Shown here: positions 20,641 through 32,349 of the stretch, piece after piece
Position numbering within the stretch: position 1 is the stretch's first letter
How the letters are laid out: every line of letters starts with the position of its first letter
Assembly (NCBI GenBank): GCA_025765615.1
Contig: JAIVFJ010000338.1
Span: 1 to 62,136 of the forward strand
DNA length: 62,136 nucleotides
Source: Zopfochytrium polystomum
Lineage: Eukaryota > Chytridiomycota > Chytridiomycetes > Chytridiales > Chytridiaceae
Direction of reading: 5' to 3'
Notes under the pieces: generated by a model
The model's input: only the letters and a program-made list of their open reading frames with translations
The model's database searches: none
Told to the model about the DNA's origin: nothing
Made by a program: the position numbers and the translations under genes

Positions 20641-22178
20641 ATGATGAAGACCCGTTCGGGCGCCTATTGCTATCTTGCCGCTCTGCTCGCGGCGGCTGCC
20701 GCCGTCGTCGTGGAGCCCGTGGCGGCCGGCTTTGCGTACAGGCCATTCGTGAAACCCGGAGTCATCGGGTACTGGCCAAACTGGGCGCCGTACTCTCGCC
20801 CGCAGAACAGCATTGACAAGATCGACCTAACGGGCGTGTCCATCGTCAAGTACGCCTTCTGTGAGTAGTCCGGGATGCAGTTTTTTTCCTCGTCTCGTTT
20901 GTTCCAGGGCCCAGATCCTTCCTTTTCGACCCTGACTTTGATCATTGTTACCAGTGAACTTGCTCGCAAACGGCACGATTGAAAGCTCCGATTCGTTTTC
21001 CGACTCCAAGTGGATCCCTATAACGCTGAACGTTCGCAACAGCCACCCAAGCCTGCTGACGTCCATTTCGGTTGGTGGCTGGTCTCTCTCGAGGTTCTTT
21101 AGTGATGTGGCGGCCGACGCTGCAGCAACCGCCACCTTCGTGAAGAATATTCACGCGTACATGGACACTAACGGATTCGATGGCGTTGACATTGACTTTG
21201 AGTTTCCTGGGTGAGCAATCGGTGCGGTGAACTTTTCTCCACATCCTGACTGAAACCGCCCACTTTTCCAGGGGCGGCGGTCTTCCTTGCAACTCGGTGC
21301 GAGACACCGACCTGGAAAACATGGTCGGGTTTTTCAAGGCGCTCCGTGACGAGCTCGGTCCCGCCAGGCTCATCTCAATGGCAGCCTCGGTCAACGCCCA
21401 ACGCTACGTGAAAAACGGCATCAACTACCTGTCCATGTACGCACCTTACCTATCCTACATCGGCGTGATGGCCTTCGACATGTACACATCCTCCTCGCTG
21501 GTGCCCTACTCGGATGTCCACACCGCGCTGAACGTCCCAGGCCCGCAAGACCCACAGCGGCCCGCCAACAACCTCCCAAACTACTCTGCGACGACGGGGG
21601 TCACCCAGATACTCTCCAGCGGCGTGCCGCCCGAGCAGCTGGCCCTCGGCATGGCCTTTTACGGGCACTCGTGGTCGGTGACGGCGGCGGGGGCGCAGAA
21701 CGGGCTGTTTGAGGCGTGCGCGAAGGACGGGCAGACGGCGGGGAACGCGACGGTGTGCGCGGTGCGGCCGGGGGACTACCTGGACGCGACGCCGAGCTGC
21801 GACAAGTGCGTGCCGTCGGTGTGCGCGTTCACGGGGGCGTGGATGTACTTTAGCCTGCGCGGGAACAACGGCACGCAGCGCGGGGCGCCGCTAGTTGCAG
21901 GCCCCGGGGTCGCCGGGAACGGGTGGACGCGCGGGTTTGCCGGGTGGGCGGCGACGCCGACGCTGTACAACCCGGCGTTCATGCCGACAGACGCGACCGG
22001 CGCGGCGGTTGCGGCGGCGCCGTATCCGGTTTATATTTCGTACGACGACCCGGACTCAATCGCGCTCAAGACGAGTTGGGCAAAGTCGATAGGCCTGGGT
22101 GGGGTGTTTGTGTGGGAGCTGTCTTTGGACTATCAAGGCGAGATGCTGTCCGCCATGAAGAAGGCGTGGTGCACGTGA
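20641..22178 (+). CDS. Secreted GH18 chitinase
   Basis: Hydrolyses beta-1,4 bonds of chitin, probably outside the cell or at the wall. Three exons (20641-20860, 20955-21210, 21272-22178) with consistent phase give 460 residues. A signal peptide is likely (basic start, then an Ala/Val/Leu-rich core up to about residue 30). The first beta strand reads GVIGYWPNW, then ISVGGWSLSRFF, followed by the complete GH18 catalytic motif FDGVDIDFEFPG (D-x-x-D-x-D-x-E, Glu as acid/base) at the end of exon 2. Later conserved parts are GVMAFDMY, LALGMAFYGHSW and GGVFVWELSLD. A Cys-rich insert (CDKCVPSVC) may form disulfides. No chitin-binding module is visible. The stop is TGA. Wall remodelling or nutrition is inferred. 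Confidence 0.93.
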
Positions 22179-24606
22179 GTCGAGCCCATTCGCATGAAAG
22201 TGCTGTTACTTGCTCGCGAAGGCGCAGATATCATTTCTCTATGTTGCTCTTTTTCCACCGGTCTCCTTACTGTAGTGCAATTACTCTCAGCTTTATTTCG
22301 TTTCTCTTGTTTCCCACATTCATCAGTCTACTTGAGCTTGAGACAACACCAACAGCTGTTCCATACCAACACGTCCAACAATTTCCCATTGTCTGCGCCA
22401 AATGAAAGTGAGTTCGGACTGATTGAACCACCTTTCCCAAGGGGTACCATACTCTTGGGTTCATGCAAGGACCAGTTATATATCTATTTTCAGTTCGCTG
22501 TCGGTTGGTTATTGAAGGAGGCAGAGGGATCAGGTTGGCAAAACTGTCGGCTGCCCATTCCCTCGCTCTCTTTATCTGATACTCATCCAGATAGAAGTTC
22601 TTCGTGCCCGGAAGACTCCGATCAGCGTTTTTCAAAAACAATTTCCACATAATGCACGCAGAGGCAGGAACGCTTCCGAATGTTGCAAAATACCACACAC
22701 CTCGCAGCGCAAGCAATTACGGTTACGAGGCGGGTTAGGGCACCTCCGTCACCAAAACATCCAACCCCCCCAAATAGAAAAAAAGAAAAGAAAAAAACTT
22801 GGGGGGAAAAAACTCCTCCAGAGGACAGAACGCGTTACTTTGTTTTCTTTCCTGGAGGAACATTCAGCAAGCGCGGGAAACTCGGGTGCACGCGGGAAAG
22901 GTTTGAAATTGTTTCTGGGGCACAGAAGAAAGCATTACTAAAACGCGAAAAGTGGTTCGTAGCAGACAATCCGGCTTTAGTCCCCGCAGCGGCGACGGCG
23001 GCGGCTCAAACGCCTGCTCTGACAATCCCACTTCTGGTCCCCACACGCCAACACCCTTTGTTCCCGTCACAAATTTGGGGGCGGGAACGCTCGATCTCGA
23101 TCTCGCACAGAGAGGTCAGGTTGGTATTATTTCCTCCCCCACCTGGCCCACCAGGCCCACCCACCCCACCCACCCTCCAGTCATTGCTGCTTGTTCTCAA
23201 TAATCAAAAAAAAAAAAAAAAAAAATAAGCGAAAATCCTTGCGGCCTGGTGCGTCGTGCTCTATTAGTGTACTTATGTCCTCCCATTGGTGCGCCGATGC
23301 AGTGGCAGTTCGCCGCCGTACCCAGTATGGCAGTGGAGTGGCCCGAAAGAGGGCCGTATTTCGGTTGACGTAGCCCTTAAAAATTGACGATTCTTCTATT
23401 GGACACACACAGTCGCACTCACACACACACACACTCTCTCTCACTCCTCTTTCTCTTTCCCTTTCTCTTTCTGCCGTGATCTCCTCTCACTTTCTTTTCT
23501 TCTTCCATATTCTCATTCTCTCTCACCTCTTTCTCTCACTTTCTTTGTTTCCATTCCAGTACTTTCTCTTTCTCCGCGTTTTTCTCTTCACCCCTCGCTT
23601 TCTTTTCGTTCCTTTGGTCCCTCAATTTTTTTTTTTTGCTTGCTCCTTTGTTTCTGCAAAGAGCAAAAAGCACCGAGGTTGCATTCGCCTCCCAGAGCGC
23701 AGCCCCTTCCATTTGGATGAACGGAACAGCGCACTTGAGACGAAGTTACCCGGAACCACACAAAACGCGCCCACTGGTCCTCCGGGGAGCCCAGCACCGC
23801 GGACTTTAAAAAAAAAAAAAAAAAAAAAGCTCAACTCCTGGCACGAGAAGGCGCAGGGGCGTGACGCTGACGGCGTCCGCGTCGGTATGGGTCACTTCTG
23901 CCCAACGAATGCGACGTCCCCGGCCCCCCCCGGCGGCGTGCGCGAGCCCTCCAAGCAAAACGCGCTGTGGGCGCCTTTTTGGCCTCCTTGTCCGCACTTT
24001 CGCCCGTGAGGCGAAAGCCCAGCAGCACCAGCGCCGCATTCTCTGGGACTTTGCCGCAAAACGAGAAGAAGCAAATAATGAGCACCCGCAGATCGCGATG
24101 CGAAAGACAGCGGCTTTACCAGTCACAGTCAAAAGGCCGTCAATTTGGCTCAAGCAAGCGCTGAGGGAAGGGTCGACGTGTTTCAGCTGTGGAAGGTCAG
24201 TGGGCTGAGCGACGAGTACGGCGAAGAGCCGCTCAACTCTGCGCTACTCGCTGGGAAATATTGAATCTCTGCGGTGGCGGAGTAACGGTGGATTGGAGCT
24301 TACAATTCACAAGATCGATTGCAGCGAAAGTATGGAAGAAGTCTCTCGTTTTAGCCCAATAAAGGCGTTGGTTCGTATCGCCCCTCGTCAGGTTATCAAA
24401 AGGAAACGCTGGGTTGTCGAATACTCCATGACAACGTCAGCCGGGAAAAAAAATATCGCGTTTATTTGAGTAAAGAGTCGAGATCCTATCTCCTCATTCC
24501 TGGTGTGGCATACACACACACACCACACCCACGCACACACACACACACTCTCACAATCACACACACGCCCTTCCACACACTCCCACCCCAGACCCGTCTG
24601 CCACCT
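22179..24606. other. Intergenic, no supported gene
   Basis: Low-complexity ORFs, A-runs (about 23206-23225 and 23810-23827), CT-rich tracts at 23430-23640 and a (CA)n tract near 24520-24550. No domain is recognised on either strand. Confidence 0.45.
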
Positions 24607-26679
24607 TCACTCCAGCACGACGCGGACCGTATCCGACGACGGCGGGTAGACGCCGAGCCCGAGGCGGCCGTAGTCGAACGCGGGGGCGGGGTCGGGGGTG
24701 GTCGAGGAGGAGGAGGAGGAGGAGGACGAGACCAAGCGGGCGTCGGGGTAGCGGAGGGCGAAGAGGGCGACGACGATTTTGATCTGGGATTTTGCGAGGA
24801 GGCGGCCAGGGCACATTGACTTTCCGCTGCGGGGGGAAGGAAAAGGTGGGTTTGTTTGTAAGTTTTTGTTTTTTTTTTTCGATGAAGGGGAGAAAAAATA
24901 ACAGAAAAAAAAAAAGAAAAAAAAAAAAAAGAGGGAGATGTAGTACCCTCCGAACGGAACAAGGGCTGCGCGCTGGGCCGGCGACGCGTTCGCGCGGAGG
25001 AAGCGGTCCACGCGGAAGCGGGTCGGGTCGGGGAAGACGGCGGGGTCGTAGTGGGTGAGGCTCGGGTACATGACGATTTCGTCGCCCTTTGCGAAGCTGA
25101 GGCGAACGGCGGCGGGTGCTGCTGCGCGCGGGGGCTCGTTTTTGTCGTTTTCGGCGGCAGGGGTGGCGGCGTGGGGCAGGTCGACGACGCCGTCGGAGGC
25201 GGCGTGGCGCATGATCAGGGAGGTGGAGGTGAGGCGGAGGGCCTCGTCGACGGCGCTGTCGAGGAGCGGGCAGGCTGCGAGGCGGTCGCGGGTCCAGGTG
25301 GCGGCGGGGTCGGCGAGGTTGTCGGCGGCGGCGAGGTGGGTGCGGATTTCGTCGCGGACGGCGGCCCAGGCTTCGCGGTCGCGGAGGAGGTAGAAGAGGG
25401 TCCAGAAGGCGGTGGGGATCGAGTTTGCGTTTGCAGCCCAGAAGAAGCCGAGCTGCAGCTTGCCGAGGACGTCGCCGTCGTCGGGGGTCTTTGCGGCGGG
25501 CTCGGGCTTGGCGGGATCGGTGGTGTAGTTGGCCAGGACGTCGGCGAAGAAGGCGGCGCGGGACTTTACGTAGCCGGAGGCGTCGTCGGAGGGAGGCGGG
25601 GTGAGGAGGTGGGCGATGCGGGCGCGGGCGGCGACGGCGCGCGGGAGGGCCCAGGCGGGGGCGCCTGCGACGAGGAGCGGGAAGCCGGCGTCAAAGTCGC
25701 AAAAGGCTTTGTGGAGCGCGTCGAGGTGGTCGTCCAAGGACGAGCCGAACAGGGCACGGGTGCCGGCGACAAAGATCATACGCGAGACGGTTGAAAAGAG
25801 CGGCACCGAGGCCGCCGCCGCCGACGACGACGACGACGCGCCGTTCTGCTGCTGGATTGAGCCGGAAAAGCCTGCAACGTCCTGCATGACCCGGACCATC
25901 TCTTCCGCGGACCGCGGGATGAGGGTGTCGAGCGCGCCGGCGCCGTTGAGCAGGTGCTTGACGTAAAAGCCGTGTTGGATGGCCTCCTCGTCGGCCGGCA
26001 TGGCGTCCAAGGTCTGCTGGGGGACGTCGAGGACGGCGAGGTTGATGTTGTGCTTGACGGGCTCGAAGCGGAGGGCGGGGGTCTTCATGAGCGCGCCAAA
26101 GAGGGACTGATCGACGACAAACGTGATGAGCTTTCCGGCGACGCGGACGCGAAAGACTGGGCCGAAGCGGTCGCGGCAGCGGGCGAGGAAGGCGTTGGGG
26201 TTGCTGCTGAGGGCAAAGGCGCTGCCGAAAAACGGGATCCAGCTCGGGACGGTTGGGACAGACGACTTTGACTGCGCAGTCGGCGGCTTCGGGTCCGCGT
26301 TAAGAGCCGCCAACGTGGCGGCGGCCCCAGCGGCGGCAGTCGCGGCGGCGGCGGCGGCGGCGGTGGCGGTGACGGTGCCAGGGCTTGTGCGAAAGCCGCC
26401 GCCGCCGCCCGCGAGCGAAAGCAAACCCTCCACGAACGATGATGGGGGGGCTGCGAAGGCGAGCGAAACGGCGACGGCGGCTGCGGCGGCGCCAACAGCG
26501 GCTGCGGCGGTGACGGCGGCAGCGGTTGCAGCCAGCGAGAGCCGTGCCGGCGGTGTTGTTACTGCAGCCGCCGCAGCCGCCGCAGCCGCCGCCGTTTTCG
26601 CTGTCGACGTAGTCGTCGTCGTGGGCGGGAGCGGGGGCGGCTGCGTTGTGGTCGTCGACGTGGTCGCGGTCGGTGGCAT
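24607..26679 (-). CDS. Cytochrome P450, CYP7/CYP8-like
   Basis: Haem-thiolate monooxygenase. Two exons (26679-24947 and 24826-24607) with a 120-nt intron give 650 residues. Splicing creates the haem-binding motif PFGG|GKSMCPGR with the Cys ligand; without splicing the frame runs into a Phe-rich tract. The I-helix region reads LGFFWAANANSIPTAFWTLF, lacks the usual A-G-x-x-T, and resembles the CYP7/CYP8 (sterol hydroxylase/prostacyclin synthase) type. E-x-x-R is VDEALRL, and the meander contains DPTRFRVDRFL. The first about 130 residues are Ala/Thr/Pro-rich with an Ala-rich hydrophobic stretch that could be the membrane anchor. The substrate cannot be deduced. The start codon is the first ATG of the open frame; a later start is possible. 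Confidence 0.9.
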   Translation of the reverse strand: MPPTATTSTTTTQPPPLPPTTTTTSTAKTAAAAAAAAAAVTTPPARLSLAATAAAVTAAAAVGAAAAAVAVSLAFAAPPSSFVEGLLSLAGGGGGFRTSPGTVTATAAAAAAATAAAGAAATLAALNADPKPPTAQSKSSVPTVPSWIPFFGSAFALSSNPNAFLARCRDRFGPVFRVRVAGKLITFVVDQSLFGALMKTPALRFEPVKHNINLAVLDVPQQTLDAMPADEEAIQHGFYVKHLLNGAGALDTLIPRSAEEMVRVMQDVAGFSGSIQQQNGASSSSSAAAASVPLFSTVSRMIFVAGTRALFGSSLDDHLDALHKAFCDFDAGFPLLVAGAPAWALPRAVAARARIAHLLTPPPSDDASGYVKSRAAFFADVLANYTTDPAKPEPAAKTPDDGDVLGKLQLGFFWAANANSIPTAFWTLFYLLRDREAWAAVRDEIRTHLAAADNLADPAATWTRDRLAACPLLDSAVDEALRLTSTSLIMRHAASDGVVDLPHAATPAAENDKNEPPRAAAPAAVRLSFAKGDEIVMYPSLTHYDPAVFPDPTRFRVDRFLRANASPAQRAALVPFGGYYISLFFFFFFFFFCYFFSPSSKKKNKNLQTNPPFPSPRSGKSMCPGRLLAKSQIKIVVALFALRYPDARLVSSSSSSSSSTTPDPAPAFDYGRLGLGVYPPSSDTVRVVLE

Positions 26680-26779
26680 GATCGTTTGCAGTTGTTTGGT
26701 GTGTGTGTGCTTATTTCCCTTTTTTTTTATTTTTTATTTGCTTTGTTTTTGTTTTCTACGGTTCGCGGAGAGAGACGGT

Positions 26780-26820
<41 letters not shown>

Positions 26821-27015
26821 GAGAGACGGGCGGGACAGACAGACTGGAAAGACACGAAACGCACAATCAGTGTAATTAAACACGCACACACCAACACACG
26901 CCACCCCTCGTTCTTCTTCCACACGGCTAAATTAATTGCGACAAACGGGCTCCAGCCGTTGCCAAACCAAACCAAGGGTTAGAAAAAATGAAAAATGAAA
27001 TGAAAGAAAAAAGAG

Positions 27016-27070
<55 letters not shown>

Positions 27071-27958
27071 CGTGTCCGAGAACGTGCGTGTGTGTGTGTG
27101 TGTGCGAGTGAGTGAGAACAGGTACTTTCTGCTGTTGTGAATAGCTACAAGGCCGCGGGTCGCCGTGAGGTGAGTGAGTATGTATTTTATTTATTACTTT
27201 GTCGTCGTTTCTTCCTCTTCTTCTCACAGGAACAGTAGTATTAATATTTAGCTGACAGTAACGATCGAAATGCAAGCAAATCAAAATCATTCACACCAAC
27301 CCCCGCAATCGATTCCCGCTCGCTCTGCGGCCCTCCTCAAACTCTTGAGCGCGCATCCCTTGCCCTTCCCGTCCCGCTGGTTTGGTAATTGTCCCCACCA
27401 GCGTGTCCCCCACTTCGCTTCCTCTCTCTCGCTCTCTCTCTTGTGTCACTCTCCCCTCCAACCCAACTCACCTGCCCCCAACCCACACTCCTCCTTTTGC
27501 AGCAAAAGTGCCCCGGCCTCCTCCCTACACTCTTCCTCTACTGGACAACCACACCGCCGGAGTAAAGGACCGAGCGTGCGACGAATGCCCCGCCCCCGCC
27601 GTCAGTCTCTTTTTTATCAAGCGCAATGCTATGCGTGCGCGCGTACGTGCGTGCGTATCGCAACCAGAAAAAAAGTTCATATTTGAAGTATCACAACACA
27701 GATGAGGCGCCGCGAAAGAGCGCAACACGAAGAAGGGGCGGCGAGTGAGGAGGAGGAGGAGGAGGAGGAGGAGGAGAACGAGGCCGAAACGCGACGCGCG
27801 ACGCAGGAAGACAGCACAAAGAGCCCGACGGCATTTCATAAAACCAAGAAAGAAAAAGCTGGCAGAGGACCCAAGTAGAAGGGAAAAAAAAAAAGGCAGC
27901 AGCAGGAGGGCAGCACTTTCACGCACACGCATACACGCACGCACACACCCCCTCCCTT
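26680..27958. other. Intergenic; CAGA and GA microsatellites
   Basis: Holds the P450 5' region and the 3' side of the ACS transporter. (CAGA)n lies at about 26781-26820 and (GA)n at about 27010-27064. No gene seen. Confidence 0.5.
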
Positions 27959-29495
27959 TCAAATGTGGTACCTCCAGTCCAACCTGCGGTCGCCCAGCTT
28001 CCTGCGCTCCTCGGGGGTCAACGCCAGCGCCTTGAGCGCGGCGGCCTCGCCCTCCGCCTCTGCGGCCTTGAGCGCCTCGTCCCTCCTCCTGTTCTCCTTG
28101 GCCAGCAGCACCCACAGCAGCGACGCGGCGGTCACCCCAACGGCGAGCCAGAGCACCGTCAGGCCGTGACTGACCTTGTAGGCGGAGTTCGCGAGGCCGC
28201 CGAGGGGCTGCCTGTACAGCAGGGTTCCGGCGATGGCGCCGACGTCGCCGATGGCGATCTGCATGGCGAGGGCGGTGGCGCGCTTTGTCTGGCCGCCGAC
28301 GTTTTCGGACGGCAGCGAGAGGAGGAGGGCGTTGCCGGCGTAGACGCCGGCGGCGGTGATGAAGACGGCGGCGTACTTGCCCGCGGCGGTGGTGGCGGTC
28401 AGCTGGACGATGTAGCCGACGAGTGCGACGCCGGCGGCGCCGATGATGAAGGGGAGGCGGCGGTCGACGAGGAAGGAGACGTGGGCGGTGGTCATGGTGA
28501 CGAGGAAGGCGAAGGCGTACGGGGGCACGGTCATCAGCTGGGCTTGCCAGGAGGCGTAGCCGAGGTCGCTGATGATGGAGGGCATGAAGAGCGAGACGGT
28601 GTAGAGGGCAAAGGCGAAGCCGTGGAAGAGCATGGCGTACAGGTAGACGAACGGGTCGCGGAACGCCTGCCACACGCCGTCCCAGTGGAACTCCTCCTCG
28701 TCGGCGTCGTCGTGGTCCTCCTGCATCCGCGCCTTGATGATGGCCTTTTCCCGGGGCGTGAAGAGCGTGGACTCTTGCGGGTAGGTGGGGACGAGCCAGT
28801 ACGCGACGACCGAGACGACGACGGTGAGGAGGCCTTCCATGATAAAGATCCACGCCCAGCCCTTTTTTCCCGCCGACGCCGGACATCCTGCCGAGGGCGT
28901 AGGCGAGGGCGCCGCCGAATGCGCCGGCGACGGCGGCGCCGGAGAGCAGCATCGAGACGCGGTAGTGGCGCTCCTTGCGCGGGTAGAACATTGAAAAGAC
29001 AAAGACGCTGCCGGGGAAGAGGCCGGCCTCGACGGCGCCGAGGAGGAAGCGGGTGATGTAGATGCCCCACTCGTCGTGGACGAGGCCCATGACGACGGTC
29101 AGGACGCCCCAGATGAGCGAGATGGTGGGCAGCCAAAAGGGCGGGCTGGTGCGTTTGAGGATGATGTTGGAGGGTACCTCGAAGAGTACGTAGCCGACAA
29201 AGAAGATGGAGAGGAGGAACGAGTAGTCTTTGATGCCGATGTCGGCGACAAGGCCTTCGATGCGGGCGTTGCCGATGTTCGAGCGGTCCAGGAAGGAGAG
29301 GAGGTAGAGGACCGTGAGGATCGGCACGACTTTGAGGTCGATTTTGCGGACTACTCGCCGTTCTTCTTCGGCGGTGTATTCGATGGCCGGCGTTTTTTCG
29401 TCGGTCGACGACGACGCGGTTGCTATCGTCGTGTCTGAGTCGCCCTTGGCCTCGAGATACGCATTGCTGTTGAGCGCAGAGTCTTTAGACGACAT
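27959..29495 (-). CDS. MFS transporter, anion:cation symporter (ACS) family, one frameshift
   Basis: Plasma-membrane permease, probably for an organic anion or vitamin-like solute. Start ATG 29493-29495; stop TGA 27959-27961. The N-terminal half has the ACS hallmark FLDRSNIGNARIEGL in TM1, then FVGYVLFEVPSNIILKR and GAVEAGLFPGSVFV. The C-terminal half reads SLFMPSIISDLGYASWQAQL and later helices. The two halves are in different frames. The shift lies at a run of six A (T6 at 28863-28868 on + strand) within GVGGKKG|WAWIFIMEG; one A fewer restores a normal sequence. A homopolymer assembly error is more likely than a dead gene, since the rest is intact and well conserved. Length would be about 512 residues, usual for the family. 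Confidence 0.88.
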
Positions 29496-29887
29496 GGCTA
29501 CTTTTTTTTTTTTGCTGTCGGTCTCGACGAAAGGGTGAGTTCTTGTTTTGTCGCCTGGGAGGTGGGAGGGCGGCGCCTTCTCGGTAGCAGTATTACAGAA
29601 GGCTTATGCGGCTATGCTAGCAGCAGGGGTGGATGGGAGTAGACCGGGGCACGCGGAAAGAGAGGTGTGATGGAGAATAGGTGCGACCAATGCCAGGGCG
29701 GTATGGACAGCGAGTGAATGCGAGAAGAGAGAGAGTGTGTGAGAGAGTGAGTGAGAGAGAGAGAAGGAGCGAGAAAGAGCGTATGAGGGGAGCGCCTTAC
29801 GATTGAGCGAAGCGGGGAGGACCCCTGCTTTATACAAGCGTGCCTATTCGTCACATTCGCACACACGCACACACACACACACACACA

Positions 29888-29918
<31 letters not shown>

Positions 29919-30475
29919 GCCCTTTGTCACTCTCTGCTTCTCTTTGCCATCTCGATCTGTTCGAGTCGACGGCAGGGCAGATCGGGTGTGCTGGGCCAGG
30001 AGCATCGAAAACGCACGAGGATTGGATTAGATTGGAGATACACAGAGAGAGACGGTTTGGTCAATACCGTTCGATGTAGGAGAGAGAGAGAGAGAGAGGG
30101 AGGGAAGGAGAGCGACAGAGAGGGAGACAGTCACCCAAACAAGCAATCGCGGAAAACGTGCAGTAGAGCGCGCGTTCGACCTTTTTTTCTCCCGAAGGAG
30201 TGCTTGCACGCAACAATTGCGAATCAAAGAAAAAAAAATTTTTCCTTTGTCATTTTTGCTTTAACTTCTTGTACCACGAAGATTGCGCAAAGGGGGACCG
30301 TGTCGCCATTCCCGCGCGCGATTGCGCCACAGAACAAGCCCCCCCGCCCAAACCCAAACAACACGCTTCTCAGCTTACTCACTGAAAATCGCCGCCCGAA
30401 ATTCAGCCGAAAGAAAATAAATGCAAACGATCGCGAGGGATCGAGAGAAAGTGTTTGGGAGAGACTGTGTGAGCT

Positions 30476-30514
<39 letters not shown>

Positions 30515-31179
30515 AGAGAGAACAAAGGGGCTAAGGCGATCGGAAAAAGGTTCCCGTTACAAACACCACTTCCCAGCGGAATCGGCTGGGCCTCGCACCG
30601 CCGTCTTCCAATGAAAAAAAAAAAAAAAAAAAGTGCGATCAACACACACGCCCCCTTCTTCGTAAGGAAATGTGCCAAAAAATAAGGCGCACCCTTACGA
30701 CGATCATCGTCCCCGGTGTGGAAGCGCTCCAGGGTGCTCCCTTTGTTGCGCCCCCTCTGAGCTATTGCGGGAGTTTGTGGGTCTTGACTTGGATTTTTGA
30801 GCACAGAGAGAGGCGTGCAACGGCATGTGCCTTCGCCGTGCATCCGTCTGCCCCATCCATCGCATTCCCTTCGACACCCAGCTACGCCACTTTTGCTCGC
30901 GCAACAGTTTTGCCCTGCGGGTTATCTTCCACCAGGAGGTGGGTAGGTCCTGTGAGGCTTCCACACCCTCTCCTTTTTGGTTGTTTTTTTTTTACGTAAG
31001 CGGGGTCCAAGGGTGGATCTTTTGGAATAATGAAAAAATCAGTCTCTTTTCTTTGTGTTTTTGGTTCCTTTCGCATAGAAAAGTAGGGCGGAAGGTCTGG
31101 TACAATGCTACTACTAACAGGGAGGGGGGGGAAAGACCAAAAAGTCAGGAAAAAACCCTATCAAGAATGAATGCAAGAA

Positions 31180-31221
<42 letters not shown>

Positions 31222-31353
31222 CCAATTCACCATCCCTACCGGGAGGAAAAAAAAAAAAGTTTGGAAATAAACCCCCCCACCATTTCACACACTCTTCAAA
31301 TCGTTTCTGTTATCTTTCCATTTTTCCCACCCCTTTAGTTCTTAGAAACTGCT
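29496..31353. other. Intergenic; microsatellites and long A-run
   Basis: Contains (CA)n(CT)n at about 29871-29913, (AG)n near 30477-30521 and a run of about 37 A at 31183-31219. It lies upstream of the ACS gene and downstream of the receptor gene. No coding region supported. Confidence 0.5.
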
Positions 31354-32318
31354 TCACTGCCGGTATCCTCCGTACTGCTGCTGTTGACCGTACTGCTGCT
31401 GTCCATACTGCTGTTGCCCGCCGTACTGCTGCCCTCCACCGTACTGATGCTGCTGACCGCCGTACTGCTGTTGCGGTGCGGCGCCCCGGTACTGGTTGAA
31501 CTGCGGCTGTTGCTGCTGCTGCCCGCCGTACTGCTGCTGCTGTCCGCCGTACTGCTGCTGCCCACCGTACTGCTGTTGCTGCTGCTGCCCGCCGTACCCG
31601 CCCGCGGCAGCGGCGCCAGCGCCGTAGCCACCACCGCCACCACCACCGCCATAGTACTGCTGCTGCGGCTGCTGCTGGTTCCGGTACCCGCCCGGCGCGG
31701 CGCCGATGACGGAGCCGGGGTACAGGGCGGTCGCCGAGTTGGCGGTGGACGAGGCGGAGCCGGACGCGCGGTCCAGCGAGTTATGGTACGGGCCGGGTGC
31801 GTTGATCGGGGCTGGGCCCCAGGTTGCGGAGGGCGGGTTACCGCCGAGTGTGCCCGACGACGAGGACGGAGGGTAGACGGAAGGAGAGAACGCGCGAGTA
31901 GCGGCGCCGGCGCCAGCGGCGGCGTTGTAGTCGTCGTTGGCGTCGCCCCACTGGGTGGCAGCTGCTTTTGCGCCGTCGTTGTGTTTCTGGGCGCGGGAGC
32001 CGTCGCGGGCGCGGGCGCGGCGGTCCGAGTCGCCGCAGCAGAAGGCGCCCCAGTCGAGGAGGAGGTTCAGGTTGAGCCCGAAGATGAGGAAGGTCCAGAT
32101 GCCGACAAAACCGGTGGTGATGGCGGCCGCGAGGACGGAACCGAGGGACGGCACGCTACCCGCGATGGCCGATGCGCAGGTGTTTTGCGCCGCGGTCGCG
32201 TCCTTGGTTGCGGTGTATTGCGTGATGATGCACGCTTGCCACGTTTTAACGAAAGGGGTGGTGGAGTTGCTGCCGGAGGTGGGGATGACAAAGAGGTTGA
32301 AGAACGTGACTGTGAGGG

Positions 32319-32349
<31 letters not shown>

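Noticed and set aside
24827..24946. Phe-rich stretch in the P450 as a real protein segment
   Set aside because: It is an intron: it has GT-AG ends, interrupts the haem motif, and its removal gives PFGGGKSMCPGR.
30477..30521. Protein-coding potential of the RERERE-type ORF (29988-30614)
   Set aside because: It is translation of a GA microsatellite and flanking low-complexity DNA; no start context, motif or intron structure supports it.
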